Assembly: GCA_010015675.1 (NCBI GenBank)
Contig: ML977005.1
Span: forward strand, 1-64,000
DNA: 64,000 nt
Reading direction: 5' to 3'
Source of the DNA: Byssothecium circinans
Taxonomy: Eukaryota; Ascomycota; Dothideomycetes; Pleosporales; Massarinaceae
Positions 42,636-55,177 of this stretch are shown piece after piece; position 1 is the first letter of the stretch; the number at the start of each line of letters is the position of its first letter. The notes under the pieces are model-generated. The model was not told the origin of the DNA and searched no databases. It saw nothing but the letters and a program-made list of their open reading frames with translations. The translations under genes were made by a program, and so were the position numbers.

Positions 42636-45600
42636 TCATGCTTCATTCCCACCATCATCCCTCTTCTCTTTACCCTTCCCTTTCACCTCTTCCTCACCCT
42701 GCCCCTCCCCCGCCTTGGGTATCAATCCCCTAATCTTCTCCACCAAACTATCCACCTTGAACGGCTTGCTGATAACAGCATCCATCCCCGCCTCCATCAT
42801 CGAACTTGTCTGCGCCTCCCTCACGTTCGCGCTCACGCCCAGAATTGGGCTTCCTCCCGCTTTGCCTTCTGCTTGGAGCTTACGAATTTCCTGGGTTGCG
42901 GTGTTGCCGTCTTTAACAGGCATTTCTTGGTCCATTAAAATGCAGTCGAAGTAGTTACGGCTACTGCCTTCACCCTGGAAGTTGCTGTCGATCTTTCCGC
43001 GCTCCACCACAGCGTCGACGGCTTCTTGTCCGTTACTTGCGACGAATACCTGTGCGATAGGCTAGTACACTTTTGACATATGTGCTGGGCAAGATAGTGT
43101 ACTCACCTCAAAGCCCTTAGCATGAAGCTGGCGCCGCAAGACTTTCTGGTTGATCAGATTGTCCTCCACCAACAATAACGTCTCCTTGACATCCGAATGC
43201 TCTTTGTTGCTCGATTTCGACCTGTCTTCAGCAGTCGACCGCAGTCTATCCGACTCACTTTTCGTTCGATCCGGTAACTGCCCTTTCCGGACTTCCACAT
43301 GCTCATTTGTATCCGCCTCTCCAACTACCTCTCTTGTCTGTTCGTTCGGATTGTCTTTGTTGTTATTGTCTAGACCGGCTGCGGTAATTCTTTCAATTGG
43401 CGGGTTTTTAAGCGAAGCATCTATATCCTCGGCGCTGACGCCTTCGCGGGGTGATAGCTGATGGAGACCGGGAAGTGCTGAGTTGGCGACACTGTACGAT
43501 GGACCCGGCATCGACGTTGTTGGGCGGGGACTGCCTGAGCTACTCCGGGACCCGACAGACGGCCTACTTCCCTCGTAGGCACACTTCGTGTAGCGTGCCT
43601 TAAAGAAGAAACCAAAGGTCGAGCCTTCACCGTCCTCGGAGGCCACGCCAATGTCTCCACCATGTAATTGGCACACTGTGTATGGTCAATCGGTGTGATG
43701 GAAGATAGCCTACGGCGCACTTACATTTACGTGCGATGAACAGTCCTAGCCCGGACCCGCCGTATTTCTCCTGTGTCCTCGGTGTCGCCTGCCGGAATCG
43801 CTCGAAAAGCCTCTTCTGGTCTTCTTCACTGATACCGATTCCAGTGTCCTTGACGGCTACCATAAGATACACAACAGGCGCGGCCCTCAAATCGCTGGAC
43901 AGAGTACTGTCGATATGAAACGTGGTTTCGCAATCTTCCTGTGTGAAGAAGATGACATTTGGAGGATACGAGGAAGGCCTTTCGAGGGAGGCGCCCATGG
44001 ATACTGCGATTCTCCTTTCGCCATTCTTTCTCGCAGTGAACTTGATAGCGTTTGTAATAAGATTTACAAGCACTTGCAAGGTTTAGGTAAAGAAGGATAG
44101 AGAAGGACCTGCTTGCTTACCTTGTTTCATTCTGTTAATATCAGCGATAACGTAGTCAACGCCGGCATCATTGAAGGACGTATCCATCGCGTAGTGATAC
44201 TGTATATTCTTCGCCTTGAACTCACTGTTGAAGACCTTAAGCGCCGTAGCGAATTCCCATTTCGGCCGCACCTCTGTATGGTCGTTAGTCATGACAGCAA
44301 CAGAATAGAGGCTCCTTACCTCTGGGTACCAAGGTAAGCATCATAGAGTCGAGCTTCGAGAACGATAAAATATCATCTACCAACGTGTTCTGGTGCGATA
44401 CACACAGCAGGATCGTATCGGCAGCGTCCAAAATTTCCGAAAACCTCTCTCGTAGATCCTCATGTTCCTGATATAGTTCATGCGACACGCCCTTGACTTC
44501 TTCTGCAAGATGGAGCACCGCGGAGAGCGGATTGCGGATTTCATGGGAGACCATGTCGACAAATCGTTCTAAAAAAACTCGTTAGCTCTGTTAGTGTAGC
44601 GCGCGTGTGGCCTAGAACATCTAAGGGCATTACAGACCTTGTTGTTCTTTGCGTTCGTGTGCTTCGGTCGCTGCCTTTTCTTGGGTGATCTGTGCTTGCT
44701 TGATCTCTGTGATGTCGATCACAGCGCAGATGTATCCAGCCTCTGGCTCATTGGACAACGGCTTGAAAAGAAACAGTCGCCAGTCACCTTCTTCACCTGA
44801 CGAGTCGGCCGCACATCGGAATTCCACACGTAGCTCTTCTCGAGTGCTAAAGGCTTTGCGATAGGCGTCCATCACGTGGTCGTAGTCTTCTGGGTGGATT
44901 GACTCTGGCCACGCGCGGAAGTCCTGTTTGCTCTTGTTCGTGGTAAGCTTGAAGAAGCCATCGTTGACGAAGATGGCATCGCAGCCAGCGTCTAGTATTG
45001 CTAGACCGTTTGGCAGGAGCTCGGCAAATAGCTGGAACAGTCTGGTTTGTTTTGAGTCTACCGCTTGGGTCTTCCCAGGGACGTGGCTTTGCTGTGACGG
45101 CATATCTTTTTGAGTGCGGTGGGCGGGGTGATCTCCGGCAAGTTTGTCGAAACCCGAGATGGACATGTACTTCTCCGCGGACACGTCGTTGACGTATTGG
45201 GCGAGTACACCTTGTCGCTTCCCGTCTTCGTCCAAGATGGTGCTGAGGAGCAGTTGTGAGTTGGGGCTGTTGTCGGGGCTCTCCTCGAAGAAGAACCTGG
45301 AAGCTGAATGCATTAGAAAGAGCCAAACAGGCGAGGGTGGACAAATGCTCACCCACCTTGACCGTACGACCTCTTATCGCAGTCTTGAGTGAGCTGAGTG
45401 CGGCATCCGAGTAGCTACCATAAGCTTTGCAACCCTGCCCGTCAAGATTCCCACTCGCCTTGCCCCAGGCTAGATTGTGTACAATAACCAGTTCGCTCCC
45501 CCAGAAGATAGCCGCCGCGTGCGGAATGGGCAGCACACAGCTATGGACGAGACATCTGAGTGCGACGGGCCATTTCTCGCGTGGTCCCAACGGCGTCTCC

Positions 45601-45683
45601 GCAAAGTCCTTGGCGGATACATTTTCGCTGTTCAGGTCGTATATGGAGATGCCCGTTTTGGTCAGTTTATCGAGGTTCTCCAT
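42636..45683 (-). CDS. Hybrid histidine kinase with PAS and receiver domains, seven exons
   Basis: Exons 45683-45353, 45303-44638, 44568-44320, 44273-44121, 44072-43725, 43675-43107 and 43049-42636 sum to 2730 bp, 909 aa. An N-terminal region (PLGPREKWPVALRCLV, then IFWGSELVIVHNLAWG) of a kind seen in fungal hybrid kinases precedes a PAS domain at about 195-315. The HisKA box has His341 (DMVSHEIRNPL). The ATPase shows NLITNAIKFT, DTGIGI and GGSGLGLFI. After a long polar linker, the receiver domain has LVEDN, phospho-acceptor Asp812 (ILMDQEMP) and Lys867 (SKPF). No membrane segment is seen, so it is probably cytosolic. It would pass phosphate through an HPt protein to Ssk1/Skn7-type regulators. 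The signal is unknown. Confidence 0.93.
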
Positions 45684-46391
45684 GCCTCGTGGTTAGATAT
45701 GCGGCCGTGAAGGATGAGTTGCGGGCTGGCTGGTGTGGTGAAGCGAGAGCTGCGATTGCGGCATGCGGCGAGAAAAGCAAAGCAATTGGAGAGAAAGGGG
45801 GTCATGAGTGACGTCACGTCACTCGAAGTGCTGCCTGTCAAATAAAAGGTGTATGGCTAGACTCGTGCCTGACAGCCCAGCCACCCCCGATCGACGTAAA
45901 AACAAGGATGCTGATTTTGTACATCCATGGCGAGGCGAGAGCGGCGAGAGATGTGCTTGCCTTTACCTTCAAGTGGTCTTCGCCCTCCTGCATCCCGTGA
46001 TCGATGAGCGCCCGCTGGAATTGTTGATGCGGCACGCATGCTCGGGTGCCACCCTCGGAAAGTTGCAAAGTGCACGCGCACGACACTTTATGTCTACTCA
46101 GACATCGAACAATTCAAGAGTTGTCCAAGTCATTTGAAGCTGTCAGTGCTGTCAGATCCGCAAGACAGTTGGAAGGTCGTCCTCGCTGACTAACACCACC
46201 AGCCAATCACAGCCCGCTCCTGTCCGAAGACTTCCGAACGCAGCCGACGTCATCGCCACCAACCTCCACTCCCACTCTTCACGCCTACCCTTCCTCCCTC
46301 TCCATATATACGCTCTCCTACTCCCTATCACGAGGCCCCTCTCTTTTATAGCATACCTCTCAAAAATTAGAAATAGATAAAGAAATAGAAA
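45684..46391. other. Divergent intergenic region, histidine kinase and lipase
   Basis: About 700 bp. A GTGACGTCACGTCACT block near 45810-45825 contains the CRE-like palindrome TGACGTCA. This is a known site type for bZIP (ATF/CREB, e.g. Sko1/AtfA) factors, which act in the same stress pathways as hybrid kinases. No coding frame is convincing. Confidence 0.5.
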
Positions 46392-47965
46392 ATGGCAGTC
46401 CCCTCCCGCAAGTTCCTCATGGCCACCTCCGCCGGCATCCTCTTCGTCGTCCTCCTCATCTCCCTGACCCCCATAACCTCGCCCCTGCCCCCCTACACCG
46501 GCCCCTACGAAGTCGGCATCCTAGACCTCGAGACCGAAGTCCAACGACGAACCATACACCCCGCGACCCTCAAAGAAACAGGTGCCAGAGCCTTCGAACT
46601 CCAGACACTGGCCATCACATTATACTACCCTTCGTCGCTCCCGCCGTTACCGTCGCAGCCGTGGGCACGACCCTGGCTGCCGCAGCCGATTGGCTTGATA
46701 GGGACGGGATATGCGAGGTTGATAGGGATACGCTGGGCGCCGCTGCAGTCGCTGGTTACTTTCTTCCTGTGGGCTTTTGGATCGGCGTCGGTTATTCCGG
46801 GGGTGGTGGACGCGCCGGTTCTTTCTTCAGGGTTTCCTGATGTGGGGCATTCGGGGACTGTGCTTACTAGGCTGGGGAGAGATGGGAAAAGCAAGGGTGA
46901 AGGGAGTGTGGAGGAGGTGTTGGAGTTGCGCGATGTGAAAATAGGCAATGGGCCGAAGTTGGGGAAGAATATGGAGACGCTGCCGCTGGTAGTGTTTACG
47001 CATGGTATGGCGGGTATGTCGCAGAGCTATTCACATTATTTGGGCAGTATTGCGAGTCATGGATATGTGGTTGCGGCTGTAGAGCATAAGGATGGCAGTG
47101 GGCCGGGAAGTATCGTGCATTATCCTGATGAAAAGCAGCGGTATGTTTGGCATATGAAGCTGGATGATCTGGAGTGAGTTTCCCTCTTGATGCCCTACCC
47201 GCTATCCAGTTGCTGACTACGCTAAGGTCTGACCCACCGATGACGATTGAGGACCTTAAGACTACGCAACTCAATTTCCGTGAAGCCGAAATCCAGGAAA
47301 CGATCCGTCTCTTTGATCGTCTAAACCAGGGAACCGATTCCAAGGTTATCAACCTCAAACCCGACTCTCCCGAGTCCGCGCTCCCAGGCTTCAAAGGCCG
47401 ACTCAACATGTCCGCCGTCACCGTAGCGGGGCACTCGTACGGCGCAACAGGTGCTCTGCAAGCGCTCAAAAACGCACCGAATACGGAAATGCCGATCAAC
47501 GGAGCCATCATGCTGGACCCAGGCAAAGGTTCAGGAACATTGAACGATAAGATCGATTTGCCGACATTAGTGATGCATAGTGGCGAATGGACGGAGAAGC
47601 AAGTCGACTTCTATGGTCAAGGAAAGCACTTTGACGTTGTGAGGAAGTTGGTGGAGAAGACAAGGATTGGATGGTTCATGACACTAAAAGGATCTGCGCA
47701 TCCGTCCTGCACAGATGCACCGCTCATTGTTCCCTGGATTATGAAACTAGCTACCAAGACGACCTTAGAAGGGAGGGTTGCATTGAGGGAATACATTGAT
47801 GCTTCGGTGAACTTTTTGGGGTATTTGAGGGATGGGGAGATGAAGGGGATGCTGAAAGAAGAGGTAACAAGTGTTGCCGGGCCGCTTGGGGATGCAGAAA
47901 AGAGGGGAAGGTCTAAAGGCCAATATGGCGCCGAGTGGGAGGTGCATGTTGTGCCGGAGAATTAG
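46392..47965 (+). CDS. PAF-acetylhydrolase-like lipase with N-terminal membrane anchor
   Basis: Exons 46392-47173 and 47227-47965 sum to 1521 bp, 506 aa. Residues about 8-28 ([18 protein letters not shown]) form a signal anchor. The alpha/beta-hydrolase part has [16 protein letters not shown] (oxyanion region), the nucleophile elbow GHSYG with Ser331, a likely acid Asp358 (AIMLDP) and His419 (GSAHPS). This matches type II/plasma platelet-activating-factor acetylhydrolases, which cleave short or oxidised acyl chains from phospholipids. The anchor suggests an endomembrane location. Natural substrate in fungi is not established. Confidence 0.88.
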
Positions 47966-48145
47966 AAAGCATTACGACCCCAAGATATATTAGCACATTG
48001 AAACAGTAAAAATAAAGCAAAGAATACTCACCCTTGTCGATATCGTTGTCGCTGCAGGTGCTAGACCAGCACTTTCGCGACACCTTGTCGCACTCCAGAC
48101 TTTGTACACATGACGGTGTAAATTGCGAGAGCAAGTATGCGAAGG

Positions 48146-49661
48146 TCAGCGCCAATACTCATATCTCAGGACCTTACGAAGCGCAGTCTGAAAGCCCTGA
48201 GGCGTCTTCGCCCTGATGTAGACGCAGTTCCTGAAGTGGACGCTGTTCATGTCTCTCCCAAATTCGTACCCCCAAGGCGAGCCATCGTGCGAACGCGCAA
48301 TCTGAGTGGAAATCATGCATGGAAGCGTCCTCATTCCCTTCAGTATCTGCATATGCGTACCAATCAATGTCGCGCTGTCGAACGCCTTGAAGCTCTCCAA
48401 GGTATCTCCATGTGCATCGAGGATTGCCACGATATCCGCGGCGTCGAAGCATGTCTTTTTGAGATTTATTTGACGTAGATCCTTGAATACCATTCCCTTC
48501 TCGCGGAGTGATCGGTAGAGCAAAGCTTCACATCGATTATGGCCTCCTTTGATAGTGAGCTGTTGCAGAGAAATCATCGACGGGAGGAATCTGTCAAGCC
48601 ACGACAGCCCCGAAGGCCCAGGTACCGGAGGTCCAAAACGAAAGTCGAAATAATTGATATACTCGTCCAGGGATACTGAGAAGCTTTTGAGGTCAGAAAA
48701 CGTTAGGCTCTCCATCTGACTTTCTGCAAACGTTCTGGCGGGTGTGGATGTCGGCGACACTCTACGTGAACTTGGGTTGTTGGAAAACTGCAGGGTATGA
48801 GGTGCGCTCTCAAAACTCAGAGAGTTCTTGACTTTACGTTAGCTCTCGAGTTAGCAAAGATTACTCAAGACTAATACTGAGACGCAATAGAAACTGGCCC
48901 AGACCCTTGCCAGCGCCAAGTTCGTTGAGGGGAGGTGGAGAGGTTGTCTTACGCTTGATACCACTCTTGCAAAGAGCTCCTAGCACGACTCCGACACTAT
49001 GCTTAGCAAACACAGCACGCTCGTTGTTAATTCCCGAGCTAGACGGAACGGTAGTCACCGGCCAGATTCCCAGCTCATCTACTACCTGCCGCAATCCCCA
49101 CGGTGGGCTGTCTTTGTCGTAGTGGTGGGTAGTAGCGATACTCTCAAGGGCGGTGAGGTTTCGTAGAGCCTCGACCAAGAGGCTGACATCAATGCTCTTG
49201 GTACGCAACAAGTGTTGGTCGTGATGATACCAGGCGTACTTTTTGCGCCGAGCACGGCGAAATTTTGCGCGCAGATATTTCAACCGTGCAGTTGTATACT
49301 TCTCCGTAGTGCTGTCCTGAGTCGAACCGAACGCGGTCTTTGCGAAAGAAACCTCTTGTTGCTCCTTCGTGGTGAACGGCTCTCCGTTGATCTTCTTCCT
49401 CTCGACGATCGGAAAAGTGACAAGCACCAGTTCAAGCTTCCTGATCTTCCCGGAAATTCTCGGCATCTTGGAAAATTCAATGAGTTTCTCCAGGCTTGCG
49501 CGAGTGAGCATGAATGGCGATGTCTTGAAATGAAGCGCGTAGAGGTTGTCTAAAGTCTTCTGGCTGAGCGCTTTGCAAACGAGCCTGACATTGTGGAGAT
49601 CAACCCTCTCGAAAGCACCGCATATCTTAGAAACCAGTTCCGTGGGAAGATCGGCTAGCAT
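48146..49661 (-). CDS. F-box protein, two exons
   Basis: Exons 49661-48878 and 48831-48146 (46-bp intron with GCTAACTC branch and AAAG acceptor) sum to 1470 bp, 489 aa. It opens MLADLPTELVSKICGAF, an F-box at the very N-terminus, then RVDLHNVRLVCKALSQKT. The middle has a very basic stretch (RAKFRRARRKKYAWYHHD). The second exon is Leu-rich with LQQLTIKGGHNRCEALLY and LRQINLKKTCFDAADI, as in fungal F-box/LRR proteins of the same kind as the gene at 27018. An in-frame ATG at 49754 would add 31 residues of no clear character. Likely an SCF substrate receptor; target unknown. Confidence 0.8.
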
Positions 49662-50341
49662 TGTGGCGGTCGTACCTAAAGGGTTTGATGATGTATGTCT
49701 CTCACAGTGGCTGAATAGCCGGACGACTCCAGTGGCAAAACTCAAAACCTTCAAGACTTTCTTACCTTAAATGCCGGCTGAGGCTGGCTCCCTCAATACC
49801 AAGTGTCCCTGCTATCCAAGAGGTTGTACTGCCCGCGGGCCCAAACGAAGAGCGTAGACAAAGATTGGGGGTGGAATTTCGGGTAGGCGGTCGGCGTGCA
49901 GTCAAGTCGCTCACGAAAGGCAAACTGCTTGATATCGCTCTGCGGTCGAACAATGTGCGGAGTGGAGTGCCGGTAGTCGCAGTAATAGACGCTTGGACCG
50001 TGTGGGTCCGTCGAGGCGAAGCCATGGTGAAGGAAGGAGCACACGGACCACTGACGAATCGAGCACAGACTGTTGAGTGAAGGAGAAAACGGTACAACGT
50101 GCGTTTGACATAACTGGGCACCTGTTTAGTAATTGGATGTGGGAAACGAATATCGACACGATGTTTGAGATTGTCTCTTTGAAAGCAAGAAAGAAGCGCC
50201 TCTAGAGTGCCTAGGCAACAGAGAAAAAATAATGAAGTGACGGATTCAATCCGTGATTCCGCAATTGATATTATGCAGCCGTGAGAACATGGAAAGTGAA
50301 GAAGCAGAGAGAAGTAAGAGTTGCGTGTTACAGGCTACTGA
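49662..50341. other. Intergenic stretch
   Basis: About 680 bp. Overlapping short frames on the minus strand at 49762-50159 have no motif and disagree in frame, so they are left out. It contains the promoter of the F-box gene and the 3' side of the glutathione transferase gene. Confidence 0.45.
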
Positions 50342-51482
50342 TCAGAGCGGCATGATGTGAGGAGTCGGGCCAACTGGTACAAGGCCATTACCAGCAGCGA
50401 CCGATGCATACAAACGTTTAATCTGAAAGCGTCAGTATAGCAACCCGCCATACACAATTATATGTACTCACAATATCAAAGTGGGTAGTGTGCTTGAAAA
50501 CACCTCCACCAGTCTCAGGACCCTCGCTCCAGTATAGCCGCCGGAGCCAGGTATGGAGGTGCGGGTAGTCGAGCCGGATCATTTTGAGGTTACACTTGAA
50601 CATCAAGTAGTAGACAACATCGAAGCGGATCAGAGTCGTGAACAGGCGGATGTCGGCCTCGGTGATATATGCACCGAAGAGGTATGGATGGTGTCCGGGT
50701 TGAGAGAGATGGGTCTCAAGGCGGTCCAAAGCCTGAAAGAGTCGCGTAACATGGTTGCTGTATGCGGCTTGCGACGTAGCAAATCCAGCCTTGTACACGC
50801 CATTGTTGACAGCATCGTAGACCCAGGTATTAAGCGCATCGATCTCGCTTCTGAGATGGTTGGGAATGAAGGCAGCGGCTCCCTTGTTCACTTCCCGCCT
50901 TTCCGGTGGCAAATACTCGTCGAAACTATTGAAAAGCATGCGAATGATCTCACTACTCTCATTGCTGACAACTGCGTCTATTCACGTTAGCGGACCCGTA
51001 CGCACTGCCATCCTATCTTTCATTCTATACTTACCACGCTTCCTATCAAACAACAACGGCACAGTAATCCTTCCATTGTAATCCGGATCGGCCTTCAGAT
51101 ATAACTCTTTGACACAGCGCACGCCGTATACCGGGTCCATGGCAGGGCCTCTCTCTCCAGAAAAGTACCAGCCGTGGGTAGAATCCCGAGCGTCGACTTC
51201 CACCAGTTGAACAACGTCTTCCAGTCCCTTCAGACCATGTACGATGATCGTGCGGTGGGCCCATGGGCAGGAGTAGTGAACATAGAGGACATAGCGCCCC
51301 TCCTCTGCAGGAAAGTGCTCGGATGGTATGTAGTTGCGGAACCGGGAATGCATTTTCGACCCACAGCCGTCCAAGCCGATGGTTGTTCTGTTCGAGGCAA
51401 CCTGTAAGCAGACGTCAGTAATATGTCTGCGGCAGAGGGAGGCGCAGAAGCTGGTTGGTTAACTTACATCGAAGACAGGCAT
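50342..51482 (-). CDS. Omega-type glutathione transferase / glutathionyl-hydroquinone reductase (ECM4/GTO-like)
   Basis: Exons 51482-51468, 51401-51035, 50977-50472 and 50422-50342 sum to 969 bp, 322 aa. The thioredoxin-like half has YVHYSCPWAHR with catalytic Cys50, and TVPLLFDRK; the helical half has FNSFDEYLPPERREV, INTWVYD-like LNTWVYDAVNNGVYK, ITEADIRLFTTLIRFD and YPHLHTWLRRLYW. These are marks of the ECM4/YqjG family, which reduces glutathionyl-quinones and uses Cys rather than Ser or Tyr. The frame stays open upstream of the chosen ATG and looks coding (NEDPSALPELFGGEL), but no ATG was found there before a stop, so a missed first exon is possible. Confidence 0.9.
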
Positions 51483-52994
51483 GATAGACGTTTTGGGTGC
51501 TCGAAGCCAAAGAGCCGTAAGTTCACCACCGAATAGTTCCGGCAAGGCAGAGGGGTCTTCATTGTGCTTTTTTTGCGGGGAGAAGTTGTCTGGCACTGGA
51601 ATTATATGATCACTAAACAGCAGCTATGGCCGGACAAGGATGATTAGTAGTGCATTGGGCGCCAAATTATGACGCAGACAAACATTGCTGGCTCGATTTC
51701 GTACAGCAAGTGGAATAAAAGCATAGTGGCATTAGAACAATAGTTTCTGGTACCGCAAAAAAGCAAAAGGTAGAAGTGAGAGTGGTTGTCGATCCAGCCT
51801 TTTCATCTCATGGAAGTTCACCATTTGAACCTCGTTCTTGAGGGGGTGTAAGCGGTTATTGACGTTCTAGTCTTAGGGCGTAGGACCAATACAAATAGAG
51901 AATAGGCTATAAATCCTGCCATCCCTTTTAAGCTAGTAAATGTTCCGTGCGGCCCCCTAAGTTTACCTAGTGTTGCTTGCTCTCTACTTACCTTATCTAC
52001 CACCTCTACAATAGTTGCCCGGCTTCCTCCTGTTATACTAGAGGGAGTAATACACCGTATTTAACAGGGTAAAAGCGATAGAGCAATTTACAGAGAGCTC
52101 CTAGTTAACTAACGTATAGTCTCCTATATACAGATTAATATTAAGACGTATGGCTAGCTATATCTACCGCCTATATGCGTTTGAGGTCGCCTACCCTTAA
52201 TTACGCGCGGCTATATAATTGTATTGTAGCAGTAAGTGTAGGGCGTTAGTGGAAAAGGATGCGTGTAAGCGGAAAATTTGCACTAAGCTAGCCCTTAACA
52301 CTTAGCTACTAACTACTACCTATAAATGGAATACGATAAGCCTAATTTACTTAATAGACGACTCTAGCTCGATTAATTAGCTGTATTACTACGCTAAACC
52401 TATCGTATAACGCTCTAGTCCTATTTGACTAACCACACACTACTACCCCTTAAAAACGGGGTGGTGCATATGATTCCTCAAACCACCGATACTATCTGAC
52501 GCCCGTCGCCGCGATCTCCAGGGCTACCGTGGACGCTAGGAAGGCACATGACTGCGGCTGATTAGACAATGGTTCGCATTGGCACCTTTCGTACGTGTCC
52601 GAATCCAAGCCAAAGTCACATAATACACTACAGTATTCAAAGCTGCGAGTTACAATGTTCATATTCTAGGGCCCTGACCTCACTACCAGATATCTATACA
52701 TTGAAAGAAGTACCGCATTGAGTGCACATGGGTAGATTACGTACTGTAAAGATGTGTTGTACAGCAACTGCAGCTATAAAAGAGTTCGCTAAAGTCGCAT
52801 AAGATGGCAAAAAAGGACCGAATGTCAACCCAGTCTAGCCCAGATGAGAGTCGGGAAAACTCCACGACGCAGCTCACAGCCAGAAGCAAGAATAGCAAAT
52901 CTAGGTATCATGCTCTTCCCTCCTCTCTCCATAATGCAAATGCTCCTCTAGGCCACCGCAAATGCAAATCTTAATATCCTATTCTTCATCCGCC
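51483..52994. other. Intergenic stretch with a TA-rich decayed tract at about 51830-52450
   Basis: The outer parts are ordinary. From roughly 51830 to 52450 the sequence changes to dense TA, CTA and TAG words (for example TAATATTAAGACGTATGGC, CTATATAATTGTATTG) with few CA or TG steps, unlike its neighbours. This is the look of a RIP-mutated repeat. One frame on the minus strand (51818-52003) is open but carries no motif I can name. The source element is not identifiable by eye. Confidence 0.6.
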
Positions 52995-54187
52995 TCACCG
53001 CTGCCCTCCACTAAAGCTATACCCCTGCCCCCCATATCCCATTGCATTCCCCGCATTAGCAGTTTGCTGGATCCCACCTGCCGCCTCCCGTCTATACTCG
53101 TCGTAACCCACCGGACTCAGTGCACTCGCGCCGTCCACAGGCGCATCATCCGCATAAGCGGCATACCGACCATGCCTATCCTCGCCCCAGCTCAGCGGCC
53201 TGCCAGGATGTCTTCCATCCTCTGTCTCAGTCCCGTGGAGAAGTGCGTATTCGTCATCGCCTTGGTTGCCGCCGTGCTCGGTGCGTCGATCTTCGTCATC
53301 GTCGTGTCCGTGGTGGTTATCAAGATCAGTGGACCACGCGTTGTCGGAGTTTTTGTAAGCCTCGCCGGATTCGTGGTGCTGGTCGGGTTTTACGGATTCG
53401 TACGGCATGGCGCCTTCTTTGCGGAATTTGGCGAGGTAGTAGCCTGAGATGCCGGTCGTGATTATGAAGAAGAGACTATACACAAACTTCTAGTCAGCAT
53501 TCACTCAATGCTTCTCTAGAAGGAGAAATGGGAGGGGGAGATAGAAAAGGAAAGAGGGCTTACAAAACCACAGCTCCGAGGCCGACAGTTGCGCGGGAGA
53601 GCTTGCACTTTTCCTCGGGGCCGTATTTGAAAGTCGTGCAGTTTCTCTTTTCAGCTTTTTGTTCGGCGGCGCCTTCTTTGATGCCGTCGGCGTTCCACAT
53701 CGCTACGGCTACGAAGGCGGCGAACCAGAGCACTGTTGGCGACAAACATTAGCGGCGTGTAGGATGGAAAGAGGGAAGTAGTGGACTCGTACGTGTATAT
53801 AGCGCGTCGACAGCTATGAAGGCGTACGCATTCGCGAATTTGGCGGCTCGAGTCCACATGGGCACCATAGTCAGGTAGAGGATGGCGGGGAGGGTGAGGA
53901 AACACTGATGTCTGGTTAGCCTACCCATGGACATGCAAGTGTCCATCTCCCATTCCGAACGAGTCTTTTGTTTCCAAAAGTCTCGAGAAATCCTATTCTC
54001 CCTTATGATGTCGTGGCATGTGTGAACGTACCAGAGCAAAGTAATACCTCGTCGCACTGCTTGTCTCGCCCCCCTTTGTAAACACAGCAATTGTCACGCA
54101 CCCGGCAACAAATATGAACAGGACCTGGAAGACATGTGCCACCGTCTTGCATTTCTGCACGTATGAGACATTGATGCGTGCTTTCAT
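52995..54187 (-). CDS. MARVEL-domain membrane protein with polar C-terminal tail
   Basis: Exons 54187-54032, 53904-53793, 53732-53564 and 53475-52995 sum to 918 bp, 305 aa. Four membrane segments fit a MARVEL fold: VFQVLFIFVAGCVTIAVF, CFLTLPAILYLTMVPM, ALYTLLWFAAFVAVAMW and VGLGAVVLFLFFIITTG. Between TM3 and TM4 is a short loop with CTTFKYGPEEKCKLS, a Cys pair common in these fungal proteins. The C-terminal 140 residues are Asp/Gly/His/Tyr-rich and cytoplasmic. Proteins of this kind sit in the plasma membrane (some in eisosome-type domains); no activity is known for this subgroup. The start at 54187 follows family length; longer N-terminal frames are Ser/Pro-rich. Confidence 0.82.
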
Positions 54188-55177
54188 CGTGGAGGCTGCC
54201 TTCTCTTTCACCCTGGAGGGAATACGGAGAGGTAGGGTTCGCAGGTCGGGGATGGAGGAGTGGGGGTCGCGACGTGCGGTGGATTCGGCGGGGACAGGAC
54301 ACGGTATAGGAGGTGGAAAGACTGCCGAGATGGGATGGAGGGTTTTCAGCTGGGGGGCCGTGGAGCTCGAGATGGAGGAGGAACTGGTCTGTCTGCGCCG
54401 TCGGGAAAGCTGCCAATGCCCCCGCTGCATTTGCGTCAGATTGCTGGCTCCCAATCTTGCACAGATGGCCGTGTCAAACTACTCACCTTCAAAATGACTG
54501 CCTAGTGATGTTGTGTGGTCTCTCTCGTACCTAAGTACAGCGAAGATCAAGGAGGCTGAGTAAAGGCGAGCGACATATTGGACACAGCGGAAGAGGCCTC
54601 AGCCTCACCTGGGAGGCAGAGTGCCACAAACAAAGCAAGCTGTGCACAGATCAACACGACCCGACGTCAACCGCCTTTGCTCAAAGCCTCAAACTGTGAC
54701 AGATGGGTAAGGTTCGGTGTTTCTAGTTATTTTTGGACCGGCCTTAGCGAGGGACTAGGACCGAATAGTCATAGTAGTAGAGCTTCATGGGGAGCTAGCA
54801 TCTGACATGTGGAGGATCCCTTGCGCCCTCTCCATCCAAACAGACTATAAACGCTTCATTGATTTCATGTGAGCCTCACTGGATGTACTTTCCGATGATG
54901 AGAGACGGAATGGGTACATGGTGATATGGAATCGAGGACAATGGGCCTCATTCTCTACGTGAGGGGCTCAGCTGAATCTCATACAGTACAGCGTTCTGAA
55001 CCAAGCCTCTAAGAGAACTCAGGCGAAGCCACAGCTCGCAAGCCTCACCAGCACTGGAATTGGAAATGCAGAGTCGCGGCGAATGGCCGTATGGAGTAAA
55101 TCTTGTGCTGGTGCTGACTGTTGAACCCCCACGCTGACACCCCACCAACTCCTAACCCGCTCACATACGAACACACC
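54188..55177. other. Intergenic stretch of about 1 kb
   Basis: No believable exon was seen. It holds the promoter of the MARVEL gene and the 3' side of the aldo-keto reductase. No repeat or RNA gene was recognised. Confidence 0.45.

Noticed and set aside
52962..53447. Plus-strand hydrophobic frame of 161 codons
   Set aside because: Antisense of the polar tail of the MARVEL protein; the hydrophobic run mirrors Asp/His codons.
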